Positions 21,664-33,091 of a stretch of DNA of 64,000 bases are shown here, piece after piece; position 1 is the first letter of the stretch, and each line of letters begins with the position of its first letter. Source of the stretch: Calonectria ilicicola (lineage: Eukaryota > Ascomycota > Sordariomycetes > Hypocreales > Nectriaceae); the NCBI GenBank assembly GCA_020809705.1, contig CP085827.1, positions 6,882,001 through 6,946,000 on the forward strand, written 5' to 3'. Made by a program: the position numbers and the translations under genes. Below the pieces are notes generated by a model. It was not told the origin of the DNA. It worked only from the letters and a program-made list of their open reading frames with translations, and made no database searches.

Positions 21664-23568
21664 ATGGGCGAACCAATCCCAGTTAGATCTAAAAAGTTCA
21701 ACACTGAACTTACAGATTACTCTATTACCCACAAAGAAAATACCGGGCCTTATGCTGAAAATCTCGAAGTTGATGCCCTGATTGTGGGTGCTGGCTTTGG
21801 TGAATTATAATTGATTCTCTTCTTTCAACTTTCAATTAAACTGATACCTATGTAGCTGGCATTTTCATGCTCAAAACGCTTAGGGACCGTGGCTTCAAGA
21901 CTGTCATCTTTGAAGCAGGTAACGACACTGGTGGAACCTGGCGATGGAACTGCTACCCAGGGGCAGGTGTCGATTCTGAGGTCCCTGAGTATGAGTTTTC
22001 TTGGCCAGAGGTGTGGAAGACATGGAATTGGCCGAGCAATTACCCAACCTACAAAGACTTGCGAGAATACTTTGATCATGTCGACAAGGTCATTGGTGTC
22101 AAGAAGGATTGTGCTTTCAACACTGTTGTTGTTGGTGCTCATTTTGATACCAATACTGGGAGGTGGAATATAAAGACAGAGGATGGGCGTACTACCAAGG
22201 CCAAATATCTGGTCCTAGGAACTGGCTTTGTGAGTAGGCATTCAAAACCTGAGCGTTCGTGCTAATAATCGTTAGGCGGCTCGAAGATATATTCCAGACT
22301 GGCCTGGTATGGATAAGTTCAAAGGAGTAATTCATCACTCCTCTTTCTGGCCAGATGAAAAGGTAGAAGTGAAGAACAAACGGTGTGCTGTCATCGGCAC
22401 TGGTGCATCCGGCGTTCAGATCGTCCAAGCATGGGGCCCTGAGGCAGGAGATGTCAAAGTTTTCCAGCGAACCCCCAATTTGGCTGTTCCAATGCGAAAG
22501 AAGAAACTCACCGTTGCAGAGCAAGAAGATAATAAAAAATTCTATCCGGAGCTGTTTAGATACCGAGAGAAGAATTTTGCAGGGTTTCACTATGATTGGT
22601 ATGAAAAAAACACATTTGACGATACTCCCGAAGAACGAGAGGCCTTCTATGAAAGCGTGTGGGTTGATGGTGGTTTCCGCTACTGGGTTGCACTTTACAA
22701 AGACAACCTATTTAGTGCTGAGGCAAATAAAGAGTCCTACAATTTCTGGGCCAAGAAGACTCGAGATCGTATTGGCGACCCACGGAAGCGAGATCTCTTG
22801 GCTCCTTTGGATATGCCTCACTTTTTTGGAATTAAACGGCCTTGCTTGGAATACGATTACTACGAGCAGTTCAATCGTCCATCCGTTGATGTAGTGAACA
22901 TCAAGAACAACGCCATCAAAAGTTTTAATGAGACGGGTATTACTCTTGAGGATGGAACTCATTACGAATTTGATGTTATCGCTGTGGCAACGGGATTTGT
23001 AAGTTTTACGGGCGTTCTTTCAATAGACTGTGGCTAATTCAACTAGGATATTGTGACTGGAGGTAAATCAGCATGTTTAAATCACTAGATTTCCGATTAA
23101 AGAGCTAACTGTGCCATAGTGATGACCCAGCTCGGCCTTGAGAGCATTAACCATACCAAGCTCCAAGAAGAGTGGGTTCCTGGGGCGAAAACCTATCTTG
23201 GAACTACTGTTAGCGGCTATCCTAACATGTTCCATATTTACGGTCCACATGGCCCTACTCTTCTTAGCAATGGTCCAACAACAGTTGAAGTACAAGGGCG
23301 ATGGATTGCGGACTGCATTGAGAAGATGCAGATGAATAACATCAAATACATTAACCCGAAAAGTGAAGCCTCTGATACTTGGAAGAAACAGATTGTCGAC
23401 ATTAACAACACGATGCTCTTCCCCACGACGCGATCAACTTACATGGGAGGAAGTATCCCAGATAAAGTATTTGAGCCGGTTTGCTTTCCTGGTGGGATTC
23501 CTGCATATGCAAAACAAATCAGGGAGGCACTTGATGAGTTGGAAGGATTTGATGTAGTCAAGAATTGA
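21664..23568 (+). CDS. Flavin-dependent Baeyer-Villiger monooxygenase
   Basis: FAD- and NADPH-dependent type I Baeyer-Villiger monooxygenase inserting oxygen next to a ketone to give an ester or lactone; 565 residues. Exons: 21664-21799, 21856-22229, 22276-22998, 23047-23062 (only 16 nt) and 23120-23568, exactly in frame. The FAD-binding GxGxxG is GAGFAG at residues 42-47. The second dinucleotide site is GTGASG. The BVMO fingerprint FxGxxxHxxxW(P) is F185-K-G-V-I-H-H-S-S-F-W195-P196. After the micro-exon the ATGF-D-IVTG segment is complete, and the C-terminus has the typical GPHGPTLLSNGPTTVE. It shares a promoter with the esterase, so ketone oxidation followed by ester hydrolysis is likely. 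The substrate (cyclic versus aryl ketone) cannot be decided. Confidence 0.93.
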
Positions 23569-24234
23569 GATCTCTAAGTTTATTTTGATTCTCTTGTTAA
23601 TTTCTTTCATTCTTTTTTTTTTCTTTTGGCTATACACAAGCCTAGCTATCCAGATCTACAGTACAACAGTCGTTACTAAAATTTGATACACGATTATGCA
23701 AAGCTCGCACATTTTCCTTGATTATCTACTATATTGCTTAACTGCTAGCGCATAAGTGGTCGCTTTGAACTACGTCAAGAGGCTGAAAAACATTACCCTC
23801 AGTTTCTGAGAGGAAAACAGGAGGTTCAGCTGATATTTTACCCGCCGTAGTGATAATTTGAGGCTTTTTTTTTTTCTTTTTTCACTTCAAGATCTCTGCG
23901 TTGGAATTAAATATGTTCGCATTTGCCATATTTTCATGACAAATAGGTAGTTTTATTTTTTTCAACGTTAAAAAAAACGAGATTTCTCCAGGGAGCTCCA
24001 GAGCCACAAAGGTAGCATATACAAGCTAAATTGGTCGTCATGATGTTCCCAACCAAGAAACAATCAACTTAATCCACTACCCGGCACAACCTTGATACAA
24101 ATAGGTAACAACAGAAATATATTCTTTTTAGAACTTCCTATAACCCTCTTGTTCCTTCTAGTGTGCGTGTATATTAACAACCAGCTCGCCAAGAATTCTA
24201 TCATGAAGATGTGAAAACGTGCTATGCCACGATT
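23569..24234. other. Convergent intergenic region
   Basis: About 670 bp between the stops of the BVMO and the next Zn2Cys6 gene. It contains T-rich runs (for example 23610-23628 and 23869-23885) consistent with 3' processing signals. No gene was recognised. Confidence 0.4.
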
Positions 24235-26496
24235 TTACATCAAGGTTGAGTCTCGGTCATGAACGGTCTGGTACATGTAATCGAGGACTTTGCCCATCCT
24301 TTTTACGTCCACTGCATCTTGACCCCAGAATTCCAAGCATTTCACCGATAATTTTATCAACGCCTGCCAACCCTGGGGTGCTTCAATCCCTCGCCCAGGT
24401 TCCAGAACAACAGCTAGAATAATGCATGCGCAAAGGAAACTTTTTCTTGCGAAAAACCAGGATCCTCCATGCCTCATTTGAGAAACCAATTCTACAATCA
24501 AGGTTGCACAGAGATCAATGCTCTTCTGAGCGTGATGAATGGTGTCAGGATGAACATTCTCCGGTGGAGAGTTGAGTACAAAATACACAATAGGACGTAA
24601 TACTAACTCATGCCATTCAGAAAACCTGACATGTAGAAAGAATGAAAATTCTGTATCATTGGGCTGGTCTTCTTGGAATTGGACAACGCTTGGGAGTTGT
24701 TTACGCCTTATTCGTTAATGCCAAGGCTTCTCTGCTGAGGGTTTGTACGTACCATAAAGCAGTTTGCTGTTCAAACTCATGATAGTGGCGCACTAGGGAG
24801 TCTTGGTTCTTCAACCAAAAGTAAGTACCTCTTTGGTAGAGAACTCGTATTGTGGCATCTATTGTGCGCCTGAGAGAGATTTCTGCCAGATAATAGCACC
24901 ACCCCTTCTCATCTATAAGACGCTGGTGATCACTCGATACGTCTCCTAATCTTACATTATTAATGTTAGATTGAGAAGAGCCAAGATCAGGTGGGGGTGC
25001 GGGAAAGGCGTTTGGGTAGGAGAGCAGTTCCAGTCCACTTGTAGGAAGCCCAGCTTCGAGAAGAATCTCTCTGAAGTCTTATTAGCAAGATAAATTTGAC
25101 GCAGCTCGAGACTTACGTTTCTGCTCTCCAACATGACCAAAATACTCTCTGCTCTCGATGACGGCTCCAGGCGGAAGTCTCCGGCTGACCTCGCTGGCGT
25201 TGACCGAGAAGGTGCGCATGTAAGCGTGATGATGCCTCTCGAAGGTGAAACCAAGCATGCAATGGCTGAAGGCAGTATTTTTCGTACATTGATGCTAAAA
25301 ATAGACATTGGATGTCGTTAATCGAATGGCCCAGGAGACCAAGTCTCTTTTTTGCTGCCAGGTAGTAGGCATCTGACTGTGATCGATGCTCTTTTATCGA
25401 CTCAATACGTAACTGTATATTTCCAATATCTTCTGGTCGGTTACTTGGGGCTTTCCACGGTACTGTATATACAGCTAATGCACAAGCTAGCAGCTGCGAA
25501 CGGAAGTTAGTTTACGGTCCAATTTATTGTGCTTTCACCGGAACCCACGACAAGACATGATTTAGAATCCCATTTCACTCCGTGTTCCTCCACTACTCGA
25601 GCAAACAGAATCAATTCTTCCGCATCTAAGACAGGGTGTCGAGGGTGGACGTGGGCAAGGAACTTGCGACACAAAGGAAGAAATGTATCATCCGGTATAC
25701 CTTGCGCGATACGCTGCTGGGGAAAACTTGACTGAATCTCTTTGTCTCCATTTTCATGCCGAGATTGATAATCCGAGTCCATCAAAAATGACTCAATTTC
25801 ACTGTCCTCTTCAGACACAATCCCATTAAACATAGGCCATTTCAAGATGGACTCGCACCGAGCTAGTGCATGGGCCCTGCTTGTTGGATCTGATGCTTCG
25901 ATTTCGGATTTACCAGCATGAATGACAGTTTCTACATCTTGATTCCATGAATTTTTGTCGGTAGAGATACGAGAGGGTTCGGGGGATATGACTGTGGAGG
26001 TGGCTAGTGAGGTTTCGGGTGGGCTAGAGTCGCTAGCTGAATCGTGGGTGATGCCGACCAGTGGCGGAGGAAGCTTGCTTTGGCTCAGTATTTCCTTAAT
26101 ATCCTTTAATTGATCAAGGATTTGTCTGCCTATTCCGTCGTATTGCTCGATCTCATCAATCTTGTCTTCTGGACAATCCGCATCTCCATAAATGCACTTT
26201 GCCTGATGTCGCAAACAGTAACTGCAAGATGGCCGAATATTATCGCACTTCGTCTTTCGCAATCGGCAAAATTGGCACGCTGTCACGGCTCTTTTCCGGC
26301 GAGTGAAGTCGGCGGTGGCAAGCTTTCTCTTCTTACCTGGCTGGCCAGCACGACGCGTCTCAGATGCTTGTCCGACTTGATTATTGGGGCCCTCAACCGT
26401 ATTCTCGTCATGAAGATTATTAAACAATACTTTTGAGTTAGAAGATGCGGGGGTGTTATCGGGGTTACCGTGGTTGTTGACAGGCAGACTGGACAT
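24235..26496 (-). CDS. Zn2Cys6 transcription factor inside the catabolic block
   Basis: Predicted nuclear regulator of 703 residues. Exons: 26496-25552, 25493-25117, 25070-24753 and 24706-24235, all joined in frame. The zinc cluster is CQFCRLRKTKCDNIRPSCSYCLRHQAKC, preceded by the basic segment KKRKLATADFTRRKRAVTA. A coiled stretch follows (IGRQILDQLKDIKEIL). The regulatory domain has LCRKFLAHVHPRHPVLDAEEL, LLACALAVYTVPW, YYLAAKKRLGLLGHSINDIQCLFLASMY and a conserved C-terminus near GWQALIKLSVKCLEFWGQDAVDV. The frame stays open upstream to an ATG at 26700, but that extension is Pro-rich and UTR-like, so I prefer MSSLPV at 26496. It lies between the BVMO and P450 genes and is the best candidate to bind the TGCGGAT sites, by position only. 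Confidence 0.88.
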
Positions 26497-26700
26497 TCTG
26501 CTGTCGTCGCTCGGTACAACGGGACGGACGGGGAAGGACGGGGGAAAAACAGGAGCGGGAACGAGATTACATACGGGGGGAGACGGAGTTAACAATGTTG
26601 GACGAAACGGGCAGTATTGTGGGGAGGGGGATGAGGCATTCGGCTGATGACTCCGCGCTAACAGTACCAGGGTGCCATGGCTGAGAGTGCGGTGTGCCAC

Positions 26701-27643
26701 GGCAATTACACAATTGGCCCCTCCGTTAAGGTTTCAACTAGACCTGGGCGAGATTTCAAGGACATGAATGGAATGGGTTCTTTCTCCGGGTTAAGCGAGT
26801 GCCTTGTTACTGGTTGGGGCAAGATAGCTATGAATTCTGAATCAATTGGGTAATTGATAAACTTTTCGAAAACGATGTAGACTCATGATCATGATCAAAG
26901 CGCGAGGGAAGCTGTATCTCAAGCTCGCAGTTCATACTAAAGCATTCTCGTGAATTAACAACAAAAGCGAGTCAACTTCAAGATAACCGAGTCGAATGCC
27001 CCGCGTCACATCGGCCAAGCTACTGGATAAGGGCTGAAAATGGGATCAGACATCAGCAGCAACCCCGGATTGATTCCCGGCACCACGGTTCTGTTCCCCG
27101 CAGTACAACTCTAGCAATGCGGGCATCCAGCAATTCGTGTTCCACCACCCAATCAACGAGCATGCATTGGCTCGCCGAATACCCACACCGGGTGGGTTGG
27201 GTCAAATCAATATTTCCAATGCTCCGTCGTTCCGCGACTTCTCCGACATCCCTTGGTGATTTCCGCCAGCCTCAAGAACGCCCGAGTAACGATTATATTG
27301 GACGGGCTGGATGCTTTTCTCATTGCCGTGTTTAGTTGCCGAAAATGTGGGGTCCAAATCTTGTCAACACCCCGCATATGCCACTCGCTGTACATCATCT
27401 TGCATCAGGCTGGCTCTGGGGTAATCAATGAAAGCCTATCTCTCCAGAGGCTAACACGGCACCGTTACCCGAAACTGGGATATCTGTGGAAATTCTACCC
27501 GATTTGATTGACATATTGAACGAAGTCCGATTTAGATTGGGAGGGAATGTATAAATATTACACTGGCCTCGACATTCTAATTAGAAAAGCGAAATGCATT
27601 ACCTCCTGCAGTCTTAAGTATTTTCTTCCTCGCTGTATTCAAC
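26701..27643. promoter_or_regulatory. Divergent regulator/P450 promoter
   Basis: About 0.95 kb between the Zn2Cys6 gene and the P450 gene. It contains scattered CCGG, CGG and CCG triplets (for example near 27065 and 27120) but no exact TGCGGAT. ORFs inside it have no features. A TATA-like TATAAATATT at about 27552 lies roughly 90 bp upstream of the P450 start. Confidence 0.4.
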
Positions 27644-29430
27644 ATGCAAGGCGGCTTCATTGAAACCATTGTCGCACTGCTCAGAGAGCACTGGGCTATT
27701 GCCCTCTTTGCTACAATTTTGGGATGGCTGGTTCGAAACCGCTACTACAACGGTTTGAACAAATATCCAGGTCCATTCTTGGCATCATTGACCGACTGGT
27801 GGCGGTTTGTTGATGTTTATCACTGTCGCCCCGAAACGACTCTGCGAGCACTTCATCAGAAGCATGGCGACATTGTGAGAATAGGACCAAATGCTCTCTC
27901 TTTTGCAGATCCTGCAGCCCTGAAAACAATTTATGGACTAAACAAGGGGTTTATTAAGGCAAGCTCCATCGACCTATTTTTTGACTTGTCATCCTAATGT
28001 TGGAATAGTCGGACTTTTATATCGTCCAGCAGTCGATTGTGAAAGGATTTCGTCTGGCATCTCTATTTAGCACTACGGACAATGATTTCCATTCTCAATT
28101 TCGTCGCTGTGTAAATTCAGCATTTGCTATGAGTGCACTAGTTCAATATGAACCATTTGTTGACAATACCACCAAGATTTTCCTAGAACAAACTGAGAAA
28201 CTGTTTGTCGGGAACCCTGAAGGGTGTGACTTTACACGATGGCTTCAGTTCTATGCCTTTGATGTTATAGGAGAAATCACCTACAGCAAACGTCACGGTT
28301 TCCTTGAGAAGAATGAAGATGTCGAGGGGATTGTAGCTTATCTCAGCAAGCTGTTTCTTTACGTCGCTCCTGTAAGTTTGTTTACCTCATTGAAGATCCA
28401 AGTCTTACATCACATAGGTTGGACAAATTCCATTCCTCGACCTTCTCTTTTTGAAAAACCCCATTTTCCTTAAGCTTTCGCAGTGGGGCTTGGTGGATTC
28501 TACATTCCCTGTCGCTCGTTTTGCTCGGGCTCGCATGGCGGAACGACTCATTCCCGAGCTCAAGTCAGATACAATCCTTCCAACAAGTTCAGTTAAGAAG
28601 CAATCGCTAGGGCAAGATCTACTTTCAAAATTTATCGCAGCGAGAGAAGCAAGACCAGAATTTATGACCGATTCTCTTGTCCAAACGATGGCAGTATCAA
28701 TGGCCTTTGCGGGCTCAGAAACAACGGCAATTTCCCTCTCCTCTGTGTTTTATTACCTCCTCCGCAACAGAACATGTTATGAGGAGCTTAAAAAAGAGCT
28801 TGATGATGCCTCTAAGGCAGGAGTATTTTCTGACTATGAAAGTGGCCTCGTCACTTTTGCCGAGTCGCAGAAATTGCCATACCTCCATGCATGCGTCCAA
28901 GAAGCGTTTCGCCTACATCCTGCGGCTGGACTCCCGTTGGAGAGAATCGTGCCTCCTCAGGGCGCGGATATTGCAGGTCATCACATCAAAGGGGGTACGA
29001 TTGTTGGATGTTCCGCCTGGGAAATCCATCGGCGCCCAGAAATCTTTGGATCAGAGGTGGATGTCTTCAAACCTGAGAGGTGGCTTCCAGACCCGAAGAT
29101 TGATGCTCAGAGTGAAGCAAATCGAATCAAGAAAATGAACGGAATGATGTTTCAATTCGGTATGGGCAGTAGAACTTGTCTTGGGAAGAATATTAGCCTG
29201 TTGGAGATATATAAAGTGATGCCAAGTCTCTTGAGGCGGTTTGATGTGAGTAATCCCCTCTTAAAAGAACAAAAAGAAAAAACTGCTAACAGTGAACTCA
29301 GATTGACTTCAAAGATCCAACCAAAGAGTGGACACTCATTAACGCCTGGTTTGTCAAACAAGTTGATTTTGATGTTAACTTTACAAGGCGAGAGATTGTC
29401 CAGGTCGAAAATATTGATAAGCACATGTGA
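27644..29430 (+). CDS. Cytochrome P450 monooxygenase (pisatin-demethylase-like)
   Basis: ER-anchored heme monooxygenase of 544 residues. Exons: 27644-27958, 28009-28371, 28418-29245 and 29302-29430, all in phase 0. An N-terminal membrane anchor (WAIALFATILGWLV) precedes the Pro-rich hinge KYPGPFLASL. The I-helix oxygen-activating motif is AGSET near residues 324-328. ExxR is EAFR at 388-391 and PERW follows. The heme loop is FGMGSRTCLG with Cys480 as thiolate ligand. The first intron begins GCAAGC, a GC-AG intron; no GT donor in frame would preserve the family string NKGFIK-SDFYIVQQ. The overall sequence is closest in style to the fungal pisatin demethylase / benzoate-type P450s. A role in hydroxylating or demethylating an aromatic substrate of the neighbouring pathway is inference. 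Confidence 0.92.
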
Positions 29431-30253
29431 GAGGGTTTAGATTTAAACGAAAGGAGATGCCTCCATACGATTGGATACCTTTTCGTATTCTGGAATTTTA
29501 AACTAAGCGCTGTCTAATCTATGGGCGCGCTTTATGTTGTTTTATGACATTTAGAGCGAGTTTTAATCCAACCTCTTCGGCGTGCAGGCCAGAAGTGAAG
29601 TTTCATTCTCAGAGCGACTTTTGGTAGATATGGAATTGTTTCGTGGCTGAGATGTAAACGTGAGAAAATAATTTGGAGTAAATCAAGAAAGTAACCAAGG
29701 CGGGGCGACGAGACAGAAACTATTTGATACCAAATTAACAATCCAACGCAACAAGACGAAGGTTCAGTTGTTTATCGGGAGATGCAACTATGGCCGTAAT
29801 TAACTGGGGGTGCTTCCCTCCCATTTCTCTACAGGGGAAGCGTACCGCTTGCATGTACGGATATTGGTGTAATAGAGAAACCGGGCAACTCCATTCATTA
29901 AAGGAAAGTTGAAGTGTTTGTGCAGAGATTAAGAATTGAGGACAAATTTACATTCGAAGTGGTCTGCTGGTTTCGTGTGCTGTTGATACGGTAGGGTGGG
30001 TAGCTAGGCGGCTAAGAGACATGTAGTAATAGACCTGATGTTCCACGGCCTATCTACTCTAATAGCGCAGTGTAGGGCATATATAGTCCTTCCTTAGGCA
30101 TCTGAAGCACACCTACCTGAGAGCCCTAGGTGTGTTGGCAACGAAACCTCTCACTCGTCAACTGAATGTTGACAGTCAAGACACATTTTGCCATCAGCGA
30201 AGCCCGTTCACAAGATTTCATGTACAATTTATGATAGTATGTTCTATTTAAAT
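29431..30253. other. Convergent intergenic region
   Basis: About 820 bp between the stops of the P450 and the DUF4396 gene. No coding signal, RNA gene or repeat was recognised. Confidence 0.4.
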
Positions 30254-31006
30254 TCAATGGCATGACTTTCCGTACTTCCGAAGTCGAATGTAGTTGTATG
30301 GGAGTGGTGCAATGAACCCGGCTGCCATAGAAAGAATCGCAGCTGCCCAGAATGCTGGACTGTCGAACGAGACTGACCCTCCTGTTAGATAATAATCCAC
30401 AGTATTTTCTGCTATTTCCATAGTAATCATTGAAATAAAGCTCATCCCTATGGCAGTCTTTGCTGCCACAAGCCAGGGCAATCCATCCCGGCCAACCCTC
30501 AGGAGCACGGTTTCCAAGAGAATTGAAGTGGATATCCCGGAGGCCACTACAAAATCTCTTAGCAATTACTATACGGTATCATTGAGTAGGATTGTTTTAC
30601 TTGAAATGGGCATTATGGCTCCCATACCAAGATCTGGGCAGTGCAATTGAAGAAGCCACATGGCTGTGAAGTCCCCTAGAGTGCAACCAACAAGACACCG
30701 CAACGTGTTGATTGAAGCACGGTTCCAAGTAGTTCCTGAAGTCCAAAATGAAGCTGCGTAAAGGGATAGAGGCGGAGGACTTTTACAAGAAACGAGTTTC
30801 CGACAAGGCTTTGGATATGTGTTTCTGTTGCCTGACGATGTGGCAAACAACATCGCACTATTCGAAGAAAGAGCTGGTCGTAGGGACAAGGTCGATGGCC
30901 GTAGAAGTCGTGGCCGACAAAGGAGGAGGGCATACTTGAAACTCATGATTGAGATTGAGGAAACCTTCGGACTCTGAAAGCAGAGAAATGCGTAATTCGG
31001 CGGCAC
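30254..31006 (-). CDS. DUF4396-type membrane protein
   Basis: Small multi-pass membrane protein of 232 residues, function unknown. Two exons: 31006-30601 and 30546-30254, joined to give AIMPISMASGISTSILLETVLLR. It matches the DUF4396 family (PF14342): FWTSGTTWNRASINTLRCLVGCTLGDFTAMW, then ISTSILLETVLLRVGRDGLPWLVAAKTAIGMSFISMITMEIAENTVDY. The N-terminus is Arg- and Ser-rich (LLCRPRLLRPSTLSLRPALSSNS) and lacks acidic residues, which could be a mitochondrial presequence. A second in-frame ATG at 30946 is an alternative start. Its His/Cys/Asp/Glu-bearing helices suggest metal or small-solute handling, but no activity is established. It lies inside the catabolic block, and a link to the pathway is not shown. 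Confidence 0.78.
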
Positions 31007-31761
31007 CAGGCTTTCATAGCGACGGAATTTTTGGAAAAGCGCAAAATCTGCTCATAAGGATTTGGACAAAACAGGAAGTCACGTGATCAGTGCTCATCTC
31101 TGAAATGATCATAGGCGTGATCCTGAGTTCAAGCAAAAATGCACAGGAAATTGTGCAGATACTTATTAGGCGAGCGCATTTTTTAGCATGTACCGTCACC
31201 AGCCTAGTTGAAAGGGCCACTGTAGCCCGCTGGAGGCCACTAAAAATACACATTGTGTAATTTTGTTAGGTGTTTTGCATCCGGTAAAATTAGCACAAAA
31301 ATTTGAGATCGCTATGCCTTTTAGGGGCATTCCGTAGACCCTTGACTAGCTTGGTACATTCAAAAGCAGCCACATCTTTAATTATGCTCTTTCATTATCC
31401 TATGTACGATGGACTTGCCTATATTAGGAAATGTATCCTTTTTTATGTATTTTTACTCAGAAATTTGTTTTACCAGAACTCAAGATCACACTCCAAGTCA
31501 GCCCTTGTTGTTAGTTAAGATCGCCCTGCTTTGCATTGCCGCGCCAAAAACTGCCAGAAGTGGTCGTCAACAAATTATTCCAAAGTAGATAATTGTAATT
31601 TTTTATTGCAAAATTATAATGTATACATGAGAGGTATCTCAAGAGCTTTCATTTGCTTGCCTCTGAAAGCAACGCAAACAAACATCCTCTGGTCGACGCT
31701 CCAGTTGCTTTTTACTTGAGTGGTCACTAGTATTGCGATAGTTAAATAACAGAATATAGAT
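31007..31761. other. Intergenic region
   Basis: About 750 bp, AT-rich, between the DUF4396 start and the deacetylase stop. It holds the promoter of the former and the terminator of the latter. Short plus-strand ORFs show no features. Confidence 0.4.
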
Positions 31762-32679
31762 TCAGCGCCATGAAGATAGATCTAGACTTGGATCAGATCC
31801 GACCACGGAAGGATCCTTTCGAATAAATTCGTCAACGTCCTTGCATCGTGCCACCCAAACCTGACCTTGATCCCGCCTCTTCGCGATATGTTTCAACACA
31901 AATTCTAATGCCTCTATTCTCTCCGGTTTATTTGTGAGAAAGGGATGAAAGAGGACCGAAAGAAAGTCCCCGGATTCAATAGCCCCATCTATTTCGGTAC
32001 AATAACGCTGAGCAAGAACCTCAGCAGGCTGCGGCGCCGTGGGGTATTCCCCCTTCATTTTCCGCAGGCCTGCAAATGATTCCATATAGAAATATGCATC
32101 GACGGTAGCCCATTTAAAAGGTAGTATTGTTATTGTATCGTTTCCTGCTCCGACCCTCAGGGTTGCCGCGTGTTCGCCTGCGGGGCTGATATATTGCATA
32201 CCGAATTCGCGACACAGTCTCAGGGTAGCGTCATTGATTATACCTCCAGGAGGGCGAAAGCCTCTATAAGGTTCAAATTTATCACTGTCAAGCCACTTTT
32301 TAATGCCCTCTTGCCCAAAACTCTTTTGGAAATTGGCTCTTTCCTCGTCTTCGTCTTTGAGTTTTGCCCAAGCTTCATGCTGCCACGCGTGCCACCCAAT
32401 TTCATGACCAGCCGGAGTGATTTGATTCAGAATAAAGTCCTCATAGACGTTGGTATTCCATGACTCGATAAAATATGTTGCGGGAACATTATACTTTTGT
32501 AACAGGCGCAACATCTGTGGGAGCACTTGAGTGACAGTGTAATGCTGGCCAATAGGCTCAGATTCTGGCCATAGGTTTCGATTTAGGTCTGCAGCCTCGC
32601 CCATGTTGTCCATTGTAAAGCAGATGGCGGCGCGTGCACCTTCTGGCCATCGGCCTCTCAATGTCATATTGCCCGTCAT
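31762..32679 (-). CDS. NodB-type polysaccharide deacetylase family hydrolase
   Basis: Metal-dependent amide hydrolase of the polysaccharide deacetylase / allantoinase-like (PuuE) superfamily, 305 residues, single exon. Family motifs are in order: ICFTMDNMGE (catalytic and metal Asp), HEIGWHAWQHEAW (metal His pair), FRPPGG (motif 3) and LFHPF (motif 5). No signal peptide is visible with this start, so it is likely cytosolic and therefore acts on a small amide rather than on chitin. The open frame extends upstream to 32883, but that stretch is low in family similarity. MTGNMTLRGRWPEGARAA at 32679 matches a normal family start. It is divergent from the intradiol dioxygenase, with about 0.4 kb between starts, suggesting joint expression. 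The substrate is unknown. Confidence 0.85.
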   Translation of the reverse strand: MTGNMTLRGRWPEGARAAICFTMDNMGEAADLNRNLWPESEPIGQHYTVTQVLPQMLRLLQKYNVPATYFIESWNTNVYEDFILNQITPAGHEIGWHAWQHEAWAKLKDEDEERANFQKSFGQEGIKKWLDSDKFEPYRGFRPPGGIINDATLRLCREFGMQYISPAGEHAATLRVGAGNDTITILPFKWATVDAYFYMESFAGLRKMKGEYPTAPQPAEVLAQRYCTEIDGAIESGDFLSVLFHPFLTNKPERIEALEFVLKHIAKRRDQGQVWVARCKDVDEFIRKDPSVVGSDPSLDLSSWR

Positions 32680-33091
32680 AGACTGCACGCGCGACTGTAG
32701 TGGTGTTTGAGATGAAGGACTGGGAAGGTGGGGTCGGATGCAATTTGGGATGAGGGCCATGTGGTGACGTATATTGCATTCGGGCAATTCTCGGGATAGC
32801 TTGGCTGTAACTCGTGCTGGCCGAGGTTCGGTACCAGTGCATGATGACATGGCGCATGCAAGGGAAATGAGGGGGAGGCTCACCGGAAGAAGTCTCCGGC
32901 AATCGATTCACGAATTCGTTCCCCTATACCCGGCGTAGTATAATTATCTACATAAAGAGGATTCTCCATTAGTACTTTCCATGAATTATGAGTGATCACC
33001 TTAGAGAATACAATCAAGGCACCATTTTCGCTGCAAGCTAGTGAAAGCAAGAATGTCTCGCTGTCTACCAATAACTAGGGATCCACCGCCT
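32680..33091. promoter_or_regulatory. Divergent deacetylase/dioxygenase promoter
   Basis: About 410 bp between the preferred start codons. Both flanking ORFs stay open into this region (to 32883 and 33041), so the true promoter may be shorter. It contains CCGG-type boxes around 32882-32899 and 32930-32935 but no TGCGGAT. Confidence 0.4.

Noticed and set aside
26497..26700. N-terminal extension of the Zn2Cys6 regulator up to an ATG at 26700
   Set aside because: Pro-rich and repetitive with no family similarity. The ATG at 26496 is a more likely start, though the longer form cannot be excluded.
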